Below, in pieces: positions 1-15,200 of a stretch of DNA of 64,000 nucleotides. A program made the position numbers and the translations under genes. The stretch comes from Rostratula benghalensis (Eukaryota; Chordata; Aves; Charadriiformes; Rostratulidae). Below the pieces are notes generated by a model. The model made no database searches, was not told the origin of the DNA, and saw only the letters and a list, made by a program, of their open reading frames with translations. How positions within the stretch are numbered: position 1 is the first letter of the stretch; every line of letters starts with the position of its first letter. The DNA lies in assembly GCA_013399305.1 (NCBI GenBank), contig VXAI01000015.1:7795065-7859064 (forward strand), read 5' to 3'.

Positions 1-174
1 AACAGGGAATTCATCAATGGTCATTTTGGGTGTTGCCAGGCAGGAGACCTGTCTGGTTGGATGTACTGACAGGGGCTGAAGCTTCTCACACCCGAACGTG
101 TCCTGCTGCTGTTCAGACACATGCATTCACCGAGAAAGAAGCAAACTTCATTCCTTGCATTTGAGATATCCCAC
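1..174 (-). other. Intron sequence downstream of w70
   Basis: Start of the intron that follows w70; its acceptor and the remaining HECT exons are outside the window. No other feature seen. Confidence 0.8.
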
Positions 175-278
175 CTTGTTCTTATTCACTGCAGAGCTCG
201 GGCACAGCAGGAGAAGGGAGAGCGAGGAGCTCTGTAACTCTTTACAGACTTGCCAAAGGAAGTGACGGAAAGATCCAC
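175..278 (-). CDS. HECTD4: HECTD4 exon w70 (aa 4013-4047), HECT N-lobe
   Basis: Last exon in the window: SGSFRHFLWQVCKELQSSSL to AVNKNK. Acceptor CTTTTTCAG, donor GTGGGA, phase 0. About 300 more HECT residues, including the catalytic cysteine, must lie on exons left of base 1. Confidence 0.92.
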
Positions 279-3200
279 CTGAAAAAGAGAGGGGCACAAG
301 AATGAAATGCCCTCTGAGGCTCGTTACTGCTGCCTTTGCATCCAGAAATTGTTTGAAATGATGTTTTGAGCCTAAGCTTACACACTTCACCTCCCCGACT
401 GCACAGATTGAACAGGCTTAAACAGGGGTGGGGTAGATGCCAGGTTCCACATTTAAATAAGTAAATTACATGGGGGGAAAAAAAAAAAAAAGTCATTGAA
501 TTGCTTCCTGCTCAGTTCCCCAGTGCTGCCTCGTCTTCCATCACTCCCTGTGTAAGGGCAGCACAAACTGTGTCACACCAGTCAGCTTGCAAATGGACTT
601 CTCTATGGGAATAAAAGACAAATGGTGCTGTCTTTGTAACGACGGGGCATTTCCACAGCTCACAGCAGGGAGACAACGCATCAGAAACCATCACAGACGC
701 CGAGCTGGGCACAACACATTTCTCTCTGTTGTCAAGAACCACCACACAGCTTTAAAAGAAAAGAATTCCCCTTGAGAGCAGGCACCAAGGAGCCAGTTGT
801 TCAGCCCAGAGGTGCACACAAGACTTTTCCTCAATGCAATTCGATGGATGACACGAGAGGGGCACTTTGGGCTTTTCTTCTCTAACTCCACAAAACCCCA
901 AGAATCTCCAAAAAAGGCCCAATTCCAATCAGTACCCAGGCTGCCTTCGTTCAGGTAACAGCCATCAGTTCCTCTTCTTTGAGACACACTTGCTATTTGC
1001 CTTCATTACCCTATCCATCATTCAACAGGTCTGCAGAGTAAGATTTTCCTGGCTCTTACTTAAATCCAGTCTCTTTTTGCAGCACATGAGCCCATGGAGC
1101 ATCCGAGGGATCCAGTCTCCTCCAAAAACCTAAACACCCAACAGGGCTGGGACAGCAGCCACACAAAGATGATCTTACAAAATGAATCCTCACAAATTAA
1201 AATATAGAAGAGACGGCATCATCACCCGATTTAATAACGTAATATTCTCATTTAACACTTTCTGGTGAGAAGCAGTACTCCTACCTCACCAGTCTGTACT
1301 GGTTTGGTGAAGTCAGGGTAGTTAAATGTCTGTTCCTTTCCCAGGTTCATTCTTTTAACCACTCACAGGAAAATTCTTAAAGCAATTACAAGAAATACTG
1401 TACTCTTCCCACAGAAGTGAGGAAGGTGTTATTTTAGTGCCGTTTACCACAAAAATTAAGGAGAGGTTTTAAGGCAATGAAGCCTTTGCCCTACTCCCTG
1501 CCTCTTCAGCTTGGCTGGGACAACCTGGAGTTGGTATTTCTGATGTCAAGTTGAAAACAAGCCTCAAACACCTCGTTTGGGCATGGCTGTTTTTCACTGT
1601 TAACACTTGCACCTTCCTTGACAACTGCTTTTGGTAACGTATCCTGTACCAGCATCAAATGGCACCTTAGCCTGCTGGTGACACACCAGCATCACCAACA
1701 ACAAAATCATGGCTGCGTTACCCAGCTCACTGCTGGCAAGACAGCACTTTGAAAACAATAAAATACTCCTTGTTATCAGCACAGCCTGGATTTACCACGG
1801 CCAAGCATCACAACAGCCTGAAGAAACGATCTTAGGAAGTGCTCTCCCCACACTTGAAACAACTTCATTGTTCCTTTCTTTACTTGCTCTGGTTGTTGGA
1901 GTCACGTGCCCAGGTGCTCACACTTCCTGCTGTATCAGCTAAAAAGGTGAAAATTAACCATCAGGCTGGCTTCACTCTTGGAAGCTTCATTCTCTCCCAC
2001 CTGCAGGACTGCAACCACCATGAAGGTACCCCGCTGCTCCTTAAGGTTACCATCAGCCACATCCTGCTGAGAACTTGGATTCCAGCTCTGACCCACTGTA
2101 CCCCACGTCACCCCCCCTGTTGGTGACCCCGTAACCTCTGCTTACTCGTTCCATGAACCTCCTCCCCCGTGAAGCGGATGTTGAAGGCGTACGTGGGGTC
2201 TCCACCGCTGGCAAGTTTAACACAGAGCTGGGAAGAGGGCACGCAGGCCAGCTGTCTCGCTGCCTGACAGAAATAGGAGTTTTCTGAAGAACGGATCTCC
2301 CCTGTTTAAAAAAATAAAATAAAATGAAAAAAATCCCCACACTGTGAGCGTTTTATGTAAAAAAGCATCTGAGCTTGGTTGAGACAGATCTGACTTGTTG
2401 CAATGGATTGAGTTTTGAAAAAAGGCCGGGTGTTTCCCATACCTCCAACTATTTCCAGTGGATCCAGGGTGATTTCTGGGGCTGCGTGGTCAGCAGTCCT
2501 TTGGACGGTGGCATTCAGCACTCTGTTCATCACAGTCACTTTCGTGTCATAAAAGATTAAACCTAAAGAAACACATATTTCAGTATAGTTTACCTACCCT
2601 TCTGCAAGCTTACTTTCTGAAATTCTCAATAGACAACAGCACAGTAGTAATTTCACCTCCATTAGGGAGGTAGGATGCAGCCAATCCACCTATTTTCTTA
2701 GGTGTTGCTCATGGTTTGCAGGAGGAAGCACACTGGGATAGAGCGCTGATGAACACGATTCTAATGTTACATAAATAGATCCCAGCAGCTCCACCAGCAT
2801 CTCTGTAAATCAGAAACGCTTTGCCAAAGAGCTTTCAGGAATCTGAGCTGTTTTGACAGTCATCCTAGAGGCAAGAAAACACGATATGAAATAGGGCTGT
2901 CACATCACACCGTCAACACGGGCTCCGGAAGAGAGAAAACTTCTCAACGTTCCTCGCGTCTCCACACTGGGTTTGCAAAGTGTGGATTTTTTCTTTACTG
3001 GGCCAATACAAAAGCCTGTCTGCACACACTCACACCTTTGGGGACTTCTGTATCTTCTCCTTCAGAGGAAAACAAGTTTGGGATGGGAAACGTGATGACC
3101 TACATCTCAGTTCTGTTTGTTTTCTGATGAGAGGCTTGTAAAAGCTATTTTAAATGCTGATGCACAGCAAGTATTCTCTTGATCTCTCTAATCCTACAAC

Positions 3201-6200
3201 TTCAACAACAAGGAAGATGCCAACATGTCCTGGGACTTGCACCTGATCTGCTGCTTATTGACTAAAGAATTTTCATTTGTGGATACCCCCCCCAAGAAAA
3301 TAAAGGCACATTTGGGGGCCACCCACAGACAGAAAAGATGGGCCAACTCCCTCTGCAGTCAAGAGAGGAGCACGGTGGCTAAAGAAGCTGTGGCTGCCCC
3401 ATCCCTGGAGGGGTTCAAGGCCAGGCTGGAGGGGGCTTGGAGCAACCTGGTCTGGTGGGAGGTGTCCCTGCCCAGGGCCGAGGGGGTTGGAACTCAATGA
3501 TCTGTACGGTTCCTTCCAACTCTAACCATTCCATGATTTTATTAACTACCTGCAAGAACAATCTCCCACACCTTTAAAAGCAAATTAAGTGAAAGAAAAA
3601 AGCTCCCACACTGAGAAGTGCCCTTGGGTTAACGCTATTTCTTGGCTGCCACCTCAGACAGGCCCTGCCTCAGCTTACCAGGCAGAGAATGAAGCCCATA
3701 AGCCTTTGCTAGCAAACTGAAACCACTCACTGTCTCCCTTTCCCTCTCTCCCTCTGTCACACTTGTACAGGCATGAAAATCTGTAAAATACACTACAAAA
3801 TTCAGCGTGGTGCCAGGTGGTCTGTCAGGCCAGAGTTCTGTTCCCCGAGAAGCTGACCTTTGGCCTCTTGCAGTAAGGCAGCAATGCTGTTGGCGTACAT
3901 CTCCGTCTGCCGAAGCTCCACCAGCGGCAAGAAGAAGGTCTCCAGCGTTGTATTGAGAGACTGAAGCAGTGCAAAACGTAGGCGTAGACTTTCAACGGGG
4001 ACATCTGAGGTGGGAAACATCCAGTCAGAAAGACAGAGAGATGGCCTACCTACTGCAAAGTCCATCTTCCCAAGAGATTCACTCCAGAAGCCACCCAAGG
4101 TTCCCTTCTAAAGCAGCCCCTCCTGATCCCTGCACATCCAGAGGGCTTGAGGATGCAACAACAGCCATGATCCTTCCTCAGTCTTGAGTCTCTGGGTGTC
4201 TGAATCCAAATCCACATTATCTGGAGATGTTCTTAAAGGAACTTAGTGCTTGCAGCAGGATTTAGGTGACTGAAGCCTGCCTAGGTCCAGAACCGAAACC
4301 CAGCCTCCCTTCCCCCCTTCAAGCTAAACCCACCAGGTATCTGCCTGCTCCAGCTTGAGGAGCAGAGAACATTGCAGCACCTTTCTAACCACTGCCAAAG
4401 GCACTGCGGTGCCCAAGGACACCCAAGGAGGGAGAAGCCCTAGCCTTGGTGTTCCCCTCAGCCCACAGAAGCTCCAATCTGCAACCTCTACAGGAAAGTC
4501 CCAGCTACCCAGGCTCTTCCCCTGAAGAAAGCCTCCGTGCAACCCAGCTATACGTACTCAGCAGACAGGAAATCCTGGGGTCTGCTGCCTCAGCTGGATC
4601 CAAATAAACTTCGTGGGGATGGAGTCGTGCTGGTGTGATGGCAAGGTGACGGCAAAGCCTGTTGATGTACTGGACAAGGGAGACATCCATTTCCAGTGTC
4701 CATTTCCGGGAGGCTTTCTGAGCGTGTCTGGCGTCAATGCAGGCACACCTGAAAGGGAGAAGGTGTAAGAGCAGGTGAAACCTGGGCAGCACTGCTTGCT
4801 AAGAGCATGCTGAGCACAACACCAGGTAGCTTGTTCTACTTCTCTCCTATTGCATCCCACAAACTCCAGTCTGAGAACAACCACTGATTTATCCCCTGCT
4901 TCTCTTGCCTCGCTGTTACTAAATAATAAGAAAAAAGGATCTGCTGTTAAGCTTACTTAGGGCACCATCCTCTTCATGCTCCAAAGTGGGTATAGGGGAG
5001 GGGGAGGTGACAATTAACTTCTGGCTTCACACAAGGAGATAACCATGATTCATCTAAGGGACTTTCTTCCCATGCAATTATTAACAAGGAAGTAACTGTT
5101 CCCCTCCTCTACATCACCACTGACTCAGGAAGAGCTCTGCCAGGATAAACAAATACCCAGAGCACAGAACAGAAAGCTGTTGTGGAATTAAACCAGAGAC
5201 AACCAGATGGATTTACAGTCCTCATCAGGTCAGTTATACAGCTTGGGAGCTGTACAGGACAGCATGGTGTATGATTTTGTTACCGATGCTCCGTAAGGAT
5301 AATCAGGAACCTGCATTTTGACAGCACAGTGACTCTTGTAAAGCACATTTTAAGAAAATAACCAACAGTTTTCCCTACAGGCCTTGCAGCCACGGGTAGA
5401 AGTTTGCACCTTGCTAACACACTGATTGAAACTACCTGGAGTAGGGACACTTGGGATCAAGCTTGTTTTAAAGTGAGCACAATTAATCAGGATCACCTTT
5501 ACAAGAAGGTTGGCAAAATTTACCTTTCAAAATGTAGATCATATCCACAGGCCAGAATAGCTCTCCACACACTGCGGATATCCTGCTTAGATCGGTCAAC
5601 CACAAACCTCTGAAATCCATCCAGTGTCAAATACTTCTCCTCAGGAACTGGCAGCAAAGACATGACCAGCAGTTAACAACTTAGAAGCCCACCCACCACA
5701 CAGGAAAATGGTCAGTGCTAAGGCAGCTCCCTGACAGCTTTCTCCTGGTTCTACCCATCCCACCATGGGTCCTTTCTTGAGCAGTTCAAAACATCATGCT
5801 ATTCAGGTGTGATCTGGCTTCCTTCTTTCCTCTCAAGGGCACAATTCCCCAGCTGCTCTCTGGAATAGCTCCACAAATACATCTAAGCAGGTCTCAAGGA
5901 TCCATACTTGGCCGAATGGAAGGGAATTCCCCTCTTCTGAGCTAACCTGGCATTTCCCACTGTGAAGAGCAGAGTCCAAGCTCATGTCTATTCACTCTTC
6001 CACCTGATTGGAAAAAGAACTATCCAGCAAGACCCTGGAACTAAGCCCTGTCACGAGACGGCTGCACTGTCACCTCCACCCAGAGACCAGTTATGAGGCA
6101 TCTGAAGCTTTTCTTTCTTCCAATTTTCCTCTTGTAACTTAATCATTTTCCTATGTAAGTTGAGAAACACAATGTCAAACCCCCTAGTTCAACCCTGTGC

Positions 6201-9200
6201 CATCCTAATCTCCCAATGTACAAGAAACACCTTGAACCTGTGCCCTGGGGAAGGCAGTTCTCTACCCAAAGTATTCACGAGGCCCACACACCCCCATCGC
6301 GTGAATCGCACGAGCATGGTTTGCTCTCACTTCCATTAATGAGTCCAGGTTTACAGATAGACAAATAAAAGCAATATTTTAAATCACTATTAAAAAAAAA
6401 TTAAGTTAGCTTCGTTAAAAACAAAGACAACCACATCTATCATGACATCATGTAAGGATGCCAATATAAAACCCCACGTATTTATTTACTACCAGAGAAA
6501 ACTACTGTACAGCTACTACCTTCCTGTTTCTTTGTGGGAGACTTTTCAGGATCCTTCTCTTCAGGTTTGCCCTTCTCAGGAGATTTTGGCTTTACAGTAG
6601 GTTTCTTCTCACTTAAGGCTGTTCGGCTAAGGATAAAGGGAATGTCAGGATTAGAGTTTTCTTTTGCCTGCTGAAGAAACCAAGACATTCCTCGAGTGTC
6701 TTTTATAATTTCCAAGTCACATTTCCCTCTTCCAATCATGAAAATACAGAGGGGGGGGGAAGAAAAATCTAGATTCCTGAAAGGAAAGCAAAACGTTTTG
6801 CAACTGTCAAGAGGCTGAAGGCACCAACCTGACACTGTTGAGCATGGACTTTTCCTTTGTAGGTGGTTTAGTAACGGGGCGCTTGGTGCTCACAACTTTC
6901 ACTGGATGCTGTTCTTTGCCTGCCTTGTTGTACTTGCTCTTGTCAAATTTTGGCTTGGGCACACCGTATTTCCTTAAAATCTTCCAACACAGAAAGTCAG
7001 TAATTAACCCAGTGCTCTCAAATGACAGGCAAAGAGGCTGAAAGCAGTTTCCAAAGCATTACCTGAGTAAGCTGATCCTCTAGCACCTTCTTTGGAGGAC
7101 GGACATTTGTGAAGAACACATGAAGGAGGTTGCCAGGAGTCTGGGAATTGATCTGCTCTTTGCTAAGGTAGATGTCAGCAACCTTAATGGGTTTCGCTGG
7201 AGTTAAGCTCAGCATTTGCTCAGAATGGACGCAACTTTTAAATATTTCTGTGAGGACTTCCCGAGCTCCTGGGACCAATTTCTCACCTAAAAATTAAAAA
7301 ACAACAAAAAACAATATGGTACAAAATACCCTAACAACTGCCTACAATTTGACATGAAAAAAAACCATTCTGCATTCAGCTAAAATACTGTAGCACATGC
7401 CACTTGCTCTAAGAGACAAAAATCCCTTAGAAAAATTCTAACAGGCCTGACCTGTCTGCACCCCATTATCACATTTCTGATAGAGAATTGAATGCCCTCT
7501 CCTGTTTTGGCCACATAATGTAATTACTGAATAACTGTACTGGTAGGGAAATAATAGATTATTTATGATGCCAGTATAAAAATGGTGTTGGGTAGGCAGA
7601 CACTGACAATTATCAATTAAACTAGTTGTCAGCTGAATTTCCTCCAACTATCCTCCCTGTCCCTTGATTCCGGATTCTGGCCCATCCCAGGTGTGTTAGG
7701 CTCTTTACAGCTTTCATGTTGTTAGAAAAATAGAGATTACTAGCTCTTCTACTTGAACAGTTTCTACTGTAAAATGATGCTGTGTCTAGCAGTAGTAAAT
7801 TATTACAGTAGCTGTTTTCCCAAAAAAGTCACTAAACTCAGTGGGTTTCTTGGGTTGGTGGGGAGTTTTTGTGGGTTTTGTTGGTCCACACCCCCGCTTT
7901 GGTTAGCTGTGGGGGCAGTTAAGCAATATTCAGATTGCAGACAGCTGCTTGTCAACAGGTAAGAGGGAGGAAACTTGCTCTGAAATGACTCCCTGGCTCC
8001 CCCTCATTGTCACCCATCGATTAGACAGTCATACTGAATTTACACCAGCAAGGAGGGTCTTGGTATGTCCCCAGAAAATCCACAGTACAAACGAGCTCTT
8101 TCCCACGATGAAACCCACGTACCTTTTATTGACTTATCATTGAAATAATCCTCTAGTGCTGGGCTCCCTTGTGTATCAAATAAACTCTGATTTACAGTAG
8201 ATACGGTTAAAATCTCTTCAGTTGACATTTCCATGAGTTCATCTTCACCATCCAGACTTGACAAACCAATGAGATCACTGCTATTAAACAGACTGGCTCG
8301 GATTTTCTCTATTTTAGCTCTTGACCTTATCTGTACAAATAATGAAATTAGTTAACAGGTATCCTGACAAAACAAATTAACTTCCATTTATGTGAATTTA
8401 GGTCCTAAGTTTTCTCCCCTCCCCATGTAGACAATCACTATTTGCATCTCTTCTACCATTCACCTACGTCAATAATCTGACACCAGAATTCAGGTTCAGC
8501 CTGGAAAAACATCCTTTCATCTGGCCACTGAAAGCACTGTGCTGCGAGTTAATCAGCTCTGAACCAGGTATTCTATTTCTTAGTCCTGAGACAGCCTTTC
8601 CAAATAGCAGGCAAGAACCTGAAGGTTTCAGACAGGTAACCTGGCATTATTTGCAACTCTGCTGGCCTTGCTTCAGTTCTCCGGTTAGAAAAAAAAACAC
8701 AAACCCAAACCTGAATTAGCACAGGCCTTGAAGTCTCAGCTACACAAAGTGGGAACAGGAACAATACCTTCCTTTCAACTCCAAGAATAATCCCTCTGCA
8801 TCATTATCAGAGCAGCTACAGACTTGGAAGAGGTTACAATGTGAACACGCTGACAGCTTTCTGTACACGCTTTATGGTTTATTTCAACTCTGGAGTCTTT
8901 GTGTCATTTAATAGCTCAAGTGTAGCAACTGAAGATTTTCTATCTAAATAAGATGACTTTCTTAAAGAAGGGAAACTGATAGAACCCCAGACTATGCAAA
9001 GAAGTCTCTCTACATTCCCAAGGCTTTTGCAAGCTTCTGATAAATCCACAGCACACAGGGTAACAACAGAAAGGAAGGGTCCTTGTGCATCGCCAAAACC
9101 CTGCAGTGATCCCACATCAACGCCAACCACCCAGGATGCTGTTAAGAATTAGTTTGTAACTAGAAATCAACAAAATTTATCATCTCTCCTAAAGTAACTT

Positions 9201-12200
9201 TATAAAGGGATCTGTACACGGTTTAAAACACGTGAAAACGTAGTCATTAAACATTAAATAATTGCCTCGTGGGTCAAATCAAAGGCCACCTATCTCTAAA
9301 CTGATCTCCAGCAGTGGCCAGTAGCAAATCTTTGAGGAAAGCTGCATAAAAGGAGATGAACAGACCTTTTCCTTAACATATTTTCTCAGCCTCCAGATAT
9401 CAGCAGTTTAAAGATTCCCTAAATTGAATGCTGCACTTACTGCTGTGCTTAATAGCTACCAATTTGCACATCCTCCATGAAGTTAATCCCTTATGAATTA
9501 ATTTCTGCCCTTGGCTTCCACACCACCTTGCAGCAATGAGCTCTGCAGCTTGCAACGTGCAAGAGGACTTTCCTTCTGGTTTGAAATCATTACTTGGCAA
9601 CTCCACTATTAGGTCCCCTCTGTCCTTTGAGGGACAGTGAATGCTCCCAAGACTGCAAATGATATGGAGAAATCCAAAGGAGCTGAGAACTCCTGGTCTC
9701 CTTGGGTCTTGTGTGCAGTGACATACATGTATCCTGCACCCGTGAGCTGTGCTGAGCTACACCTCGCTAACAGCACCTTTAACCCCATCATTCAAGCTGT
9801 GGCCTCAGTCAAGCAGAATCTTTACAGAAGAGTATAGTATGTTCTGTAGTATAGAGAATTATATTCTATAAAGGAGAACACATGTTCTCCTTCTATAAAG
9901 AAGAACCTACAGCAGACTTTTTCCTTAACAGCCAGATCACGGTGTTACACACAAACCACAACAAGTGCAGTATTTCTCCAAGCCAGACACGAAAGCTACT
10001 AAAATCAGATGTCATTCCTTCAGAAAACACCGACCCCCCCAAAGGCACCCTGCCCTGATGGAAGGCTGTTACCTCCACTACAGCAAAACCTTTGATGGGC
10101 CGTGACAGAAGCGGCTGGTTGTCCAGAGACGTGACCGTGTACATCGATCCAACATCAGACACGGAGGCTGTCTCCACGTTGTCAAGCTGTTCCCCGAGGC
10201 TGCCAAGGCTGCCCAGGCTCCCAGTGCTGCAGTGGGAAAGATCCAGACTCTCCTGGCTGGAAATAACATGTGGCTCTAGCAATCCTGGTGGGATGGCCAG
10301 TTCCAGTCCAGCTTGATACTGGTCAACTGAGATATCACTAACGGTCCGGGATATACCCTGTGAGCTGCAGATGGAAGCCTGGCTGGTAGAGGCAGAAGCA
10401 CTAACGCTCATGGCAGGTGTGACACTGCTGGAGCTGCTGATATCCAAGCTGTCTGCGCTACTGGAAACCGTTGGTTTTTCCAGTTCGGTTCTGCATTCTC
10501 CTCCTTCTGCTTTGTCCTTGATTTTTTTGGGATCCTCTTCCTGCAAAGGGATGTAGATCTCATCCTTGAAGACTCCCCCGTGCGCGTTACACGCCTTTCT
10601 GATTGCATTTCTGACTGTGCTCTCCTCCAGGTGAGTTGGAATTCCGGAAATGACAAGCAGGCGGCTATGAGCCGTGGGACCTACTAGTGCTTGACACGCA
10701 TCTGCTACAGCGTCGTTCGTCACACCCAACCCTTGTGGATCCTTTTTAGTCAGGTGCCTGAGAATTATAAGCAGAGTCAGTGCTCTGTGAAACCACAACA
10801 TGTCCTCAGGCTTGCTTCCTCCTATACTGAGGATTGCAGCATCTGTCTCGGCTGCTCTGGACGAAGAACGTTTGCCTGAAGACGATGTCTTTTCCCTCTT
10901 CATTTTGACTTTCTTCCTCTTTGACAGCAAGCTTGGACTCTGTGGTGTCTGTCCTGGTGAAGAGGAGGATGAGGATGAAGAGTCACTAAGATTTGGGGTG
11001 CTCGTTGAAGACATCACATTAGCTGTTACACTCATGTTGATGGGTAAGGTTACTTCTGCTACAGCAAGGCAGACTTCCATCAGCGCGTGAAAATAGGTTG
11101 AAAATCTTCCTTGGTCAGCTGCTCCAACACCAGACCCACCACAGGCATTTCCAGACACCCAGTTTTGTGTTTCTTCATCGTACAGCTTGTGAAGTTCAGA
11201 CTGCAGGGCCATAAGCATAGCCAGGCAGGGATTTAGCTGAAGGGCAATAGAAGACGACAATCCTGCTGGATTTTTTTTCTGCTCCAGATTGTGAATTTTG
11301 CGAAGCAACTCAGCCAAGAGATGAAATATCAACTCCTTCACGCACGCTGCCATGTCAGTTGTCCAGAGAAAGTTCCCTGTGCATGAAAGGTAAGACATGG
11401 GAGTCAGCAGCATTTCACTGTTGGTAGCTTTATTACATGACTTGCACCAGTAATGTTAAAAAAAGCACAAGAAAAGGTCATTTCACTGGCTGTATGTCAT
11501 AAGTAAGACAGACGGGAAGGCTATTTCCAGAAGTGCACATCAACAGAAAATTTCTGGACTGTCAAGAAAATTTCAACACAATGGAAGAGCTCAAAAATAC
11601 TTTGTGATTGTAATTTTGGGGTTGGTTTTTTTACCCAAACTCTCCATCTGAGCCAGCAGGTTATGGGTGCACATCACTAAATAAATAATGCTTTCTCACC
11701 TAAAAATTCCACTACTTGCAAAAGAACTGAAGCAGGAATTGTATCCAGTTCATCTTCTGATTTTCCATCCCCGTCTTCCAATTTCCATGTTAGTAGCTGT
11801 TCTGTAAATGCCATCGCCAGGGGAAATTCAAGGGGAAGAGAATGCAAGACCAGCACAGCTCCAGGAGGAGGAGAAACTCCTAAGCAAAAAAAAAAAAGTT
11901 CAAGAAAATACTTACCGTGACTCTAGGCATTTGTAAAGTAGTAGCACAGCTTTTAGGATTATTTTTTCTTGAGGCTAAATTGATGCTAAGTGAGAATTTT
12001 CTCCATTAAGTACCTGAATAAGCAAATAGGAATGTTTATCTGTAATAGTAAGTTGATACAATCTATAGTTATAAATGTACAGATTTTGTTTACATAAGAT
12101 ACACAGCAGAACTATTTTCAGCCTGTACATTGCTAAATACCCACAGGACTTTCACAAAACGGTTTGTTTGTAGCACGATGGGTCTGATCAGCGTTGAGAA

Positions 12201-15200
12201 GAACATCAGAGAGGCTCTAAGTTGAGCAAAAGAACTTGAAGAAGAGCTTAGTGCAGCTCAGTCAGCTTCACTGCTCAAAATAAATCACACTGGAAAGGTA
12301 AAACGAGCATTAATGACTGCTCTTGCTTGAGAAGCTGGGATGAGCTGTGTATTACACTACTGCATATATATTACTCTGCATATTAAAGGGCTCTACCATC
12401 ACCTACAAAAGCAAACAAACAAAAAAAAATTAATCTCTAATCTCTATCTGCAACACAGCACCTCAAACAGCAATAGCACCAGTTTGAACACTGCAAAAAT
12501 ATTCAAAGACACGGCTTTGCGAACTCCTCGAAGACAAAAAAAAATAATCAAAAAACAATGCAGATCCTGATGGATTTAACAGAACAAAATCATAGGCAGA
12601 TGGCTCCCAACATTTATGAAACCATGGCTGTTTGGTTGAGAATGATGGCCTATTTCTGCTAGGACACATTTCTTAATACCTTGTACAAAACCCAGTGGTA
12701 GGACTGGGGACAATGCAAGACGCTCCTACACAGGCAATGCTGATGCTTGTCTCACTTCTGACAACACAGTTAAAAAGTTTCAGGGTTGGTGTTTTTTTTT
12801 TTTCCTGGTCTTTTGTTTTATATACATATATTTATTTTTTTTTTTACCTAGCTTGATGTGGACCTTGTCTGTAGGGGTAATCACTGATGGGTATTGATTG
12901 GTCGTTGGGGGAGGCGTTAGGCCGGTGTTGGTGGGAGAGGCGTCTCTAGGGTAACACACCGCTTCAATCAGGTTTAACTGCCCGTTCCTTTTAACTTTAT
13001 GCCCAAGTCCATAGACAAGCACTCGAGCCCAAGGAGCTTTATACAGGGATGAACTAGGAAGAAAGCCAAGGACAGTTTGGTTAAGACTACAGCCAGCACC
13101 TAAAAACCTCATCCAACCACAGGAAGACTAAACACTGAAGTATTTATCCCACCACCCACAAAATGAGTCTCTGAGAAGAGAAAAAAATATAAGAAATGAG
13201 CACCTTCACACTCAGGGTTCACAGAGGCTCAGTGACACATCTTCAATCTTTGCCACTCTTGGCTCCTCCATTACTTACTCTTTGCGGAATCCAGACTGGC
13301 TTTCCTTACAGGACACGATTACAAATGCAGCCCCAGGAAAATTAACATCCATATTGACTTTGGATTCTGAAATTGGGAATTCTTCAGCAGGAAACTGTTC
13401 CGGTGCCGTCTGTAACACAGCATTTCACAATGAAAGCCCCCAAGCTGTGGCAGCAGACCACCTCCCTCTTTCTTTTTTTTCAAATAAAATATAGCTTTGT
13501 AAATAATGACATAGAGTGAGGCCATTTGATTTTAACACAATCCAGAGTATTGCTATGGCTTGTTTTCAGCATGCCTGCTGTAATCAGAATAGGAACACGA
13601 GTCATCTAGAGAAAGAATTCAATGTGACAGATAGTACTATGGAAGTTAGAAGCTCACCTAAAGCAAAGGCTCCTTCGAAAGAAAACCAAAAACTGCTTAT
13701 AAAACGTTACTATTTTACCTGCAAAAAGGAGCAGATCTGTTTAGTGAGGTCTAACAGACTCTCCTCTCCTTGATGCAGCGTCCGAGTAATGGCAACAGTC
13801 AGCCACTCTCTGATGGCTTGTGAATTGCCCTGGTAGAAGAGGTCTGTGGCAGCGCAGTTCTGGGAATGGACACAGTGCTGCAGGGACTGGGCCAAAAGAA
13901 TAGAACTTGAACTGATTGTTCCATCTGTAATAACAAGCAAGGGAAGACAAGTTTGGAGATCACCTCAACATGTTCACGTAGCCTGGGAAACACACAGCGG
14001 AAAGAGAAGTTTTGGAACACTTGGAAGATTACAAGCCTCTGCTTTCACTCCTGAGCCAGTGCAAAGCTCCTCCCAGAAGTCAGCAGTAGAAAGGATCCTC
14101 CTGAGACCAAACCTGCACCCCTGACATGGATGGTAGCAGACAGGATGGTGCCCTAAATGCCAGCTGTATATTCCTCTCCTGCCTTAAGCCAGCCCTGAAG
14201 GAGACCTCACACACACACACACACACACAGAGCTGTGGGTTCACACTGTCCCATTTTGTCCCAGTTACAAAAGGCAGGTGTATTTCAATTTACCACACAA
14301 GTTCAATGAGAACAAGTGAGCAGAAGCTTGTTTTTCCCCCACTGATCCTACATGAGGTTAAAGCAGCTTTATCTGTTCTCAGGCTTTCCCAATATGTGAA
14401 CTATATAACTTTTGGGTGGCCCCAACCATGGCTGTCATTCTGGAGCTAAAGGGAGAAGTCAAAGGAAGACAAAGTGCAGTGGACAAAGGACAAAGGAGTG
14501 GGCAAGTCATCAAAACATCAGTTTGGAAACTGTATGTATTAGAAGGACTTTAATTAAGACATACTTTAAAGAGGGGAAAAATAAACAAAAGCTTGTAAAA
14601 TTATCTTAAAGCCATGCAAAGTAGTGCTGTACTCTGCAAGAGCATCTTTTACAATGCAGCATCTGTTAGAGGTAGCCAAGTTTCAGAGTAATTGGAGGAG
14701 GGAGCAGGACTCTTTCCAACGGTAAAGAATTACTTTCAGTTATTATCAGCCTGTATTTAGCCCTTCCTACTTCCTCCATATGCTCCAGCCACATTACACA
14801 CACCTCTCTGCATGCAGAATAGCTTTGTCACAATAATTGTTTTTATTAACACTCACTTGGATTAGCCAAAGATTCTTTTCCATGATTCAGCACATACATT
14901 TTCTAATCAGATCTGTGATTCCAGTAGGAAAGGGACAAACCACTTTGTGAAACGAAGAAGAGTGGAATTTTGAAAACTCAGAGCCAACTGGCATTTAGTT
15001 TTACTACCCTGAATTCAAACCCTAAAACGTTCTCAATTCCTTACAAGTGTTCATACGGACACTTGACCCCCCCCCCAAACAGAAGATCATCGATTCCAGA
15101 CGGACAGAATCAGACTGAATGGAGCCCTAGGAGGGCACCTCAACTCTCTTCAACACTTTTTATTGAATCATTAACAAGAATTTCAGTTCAGGACCCTATC

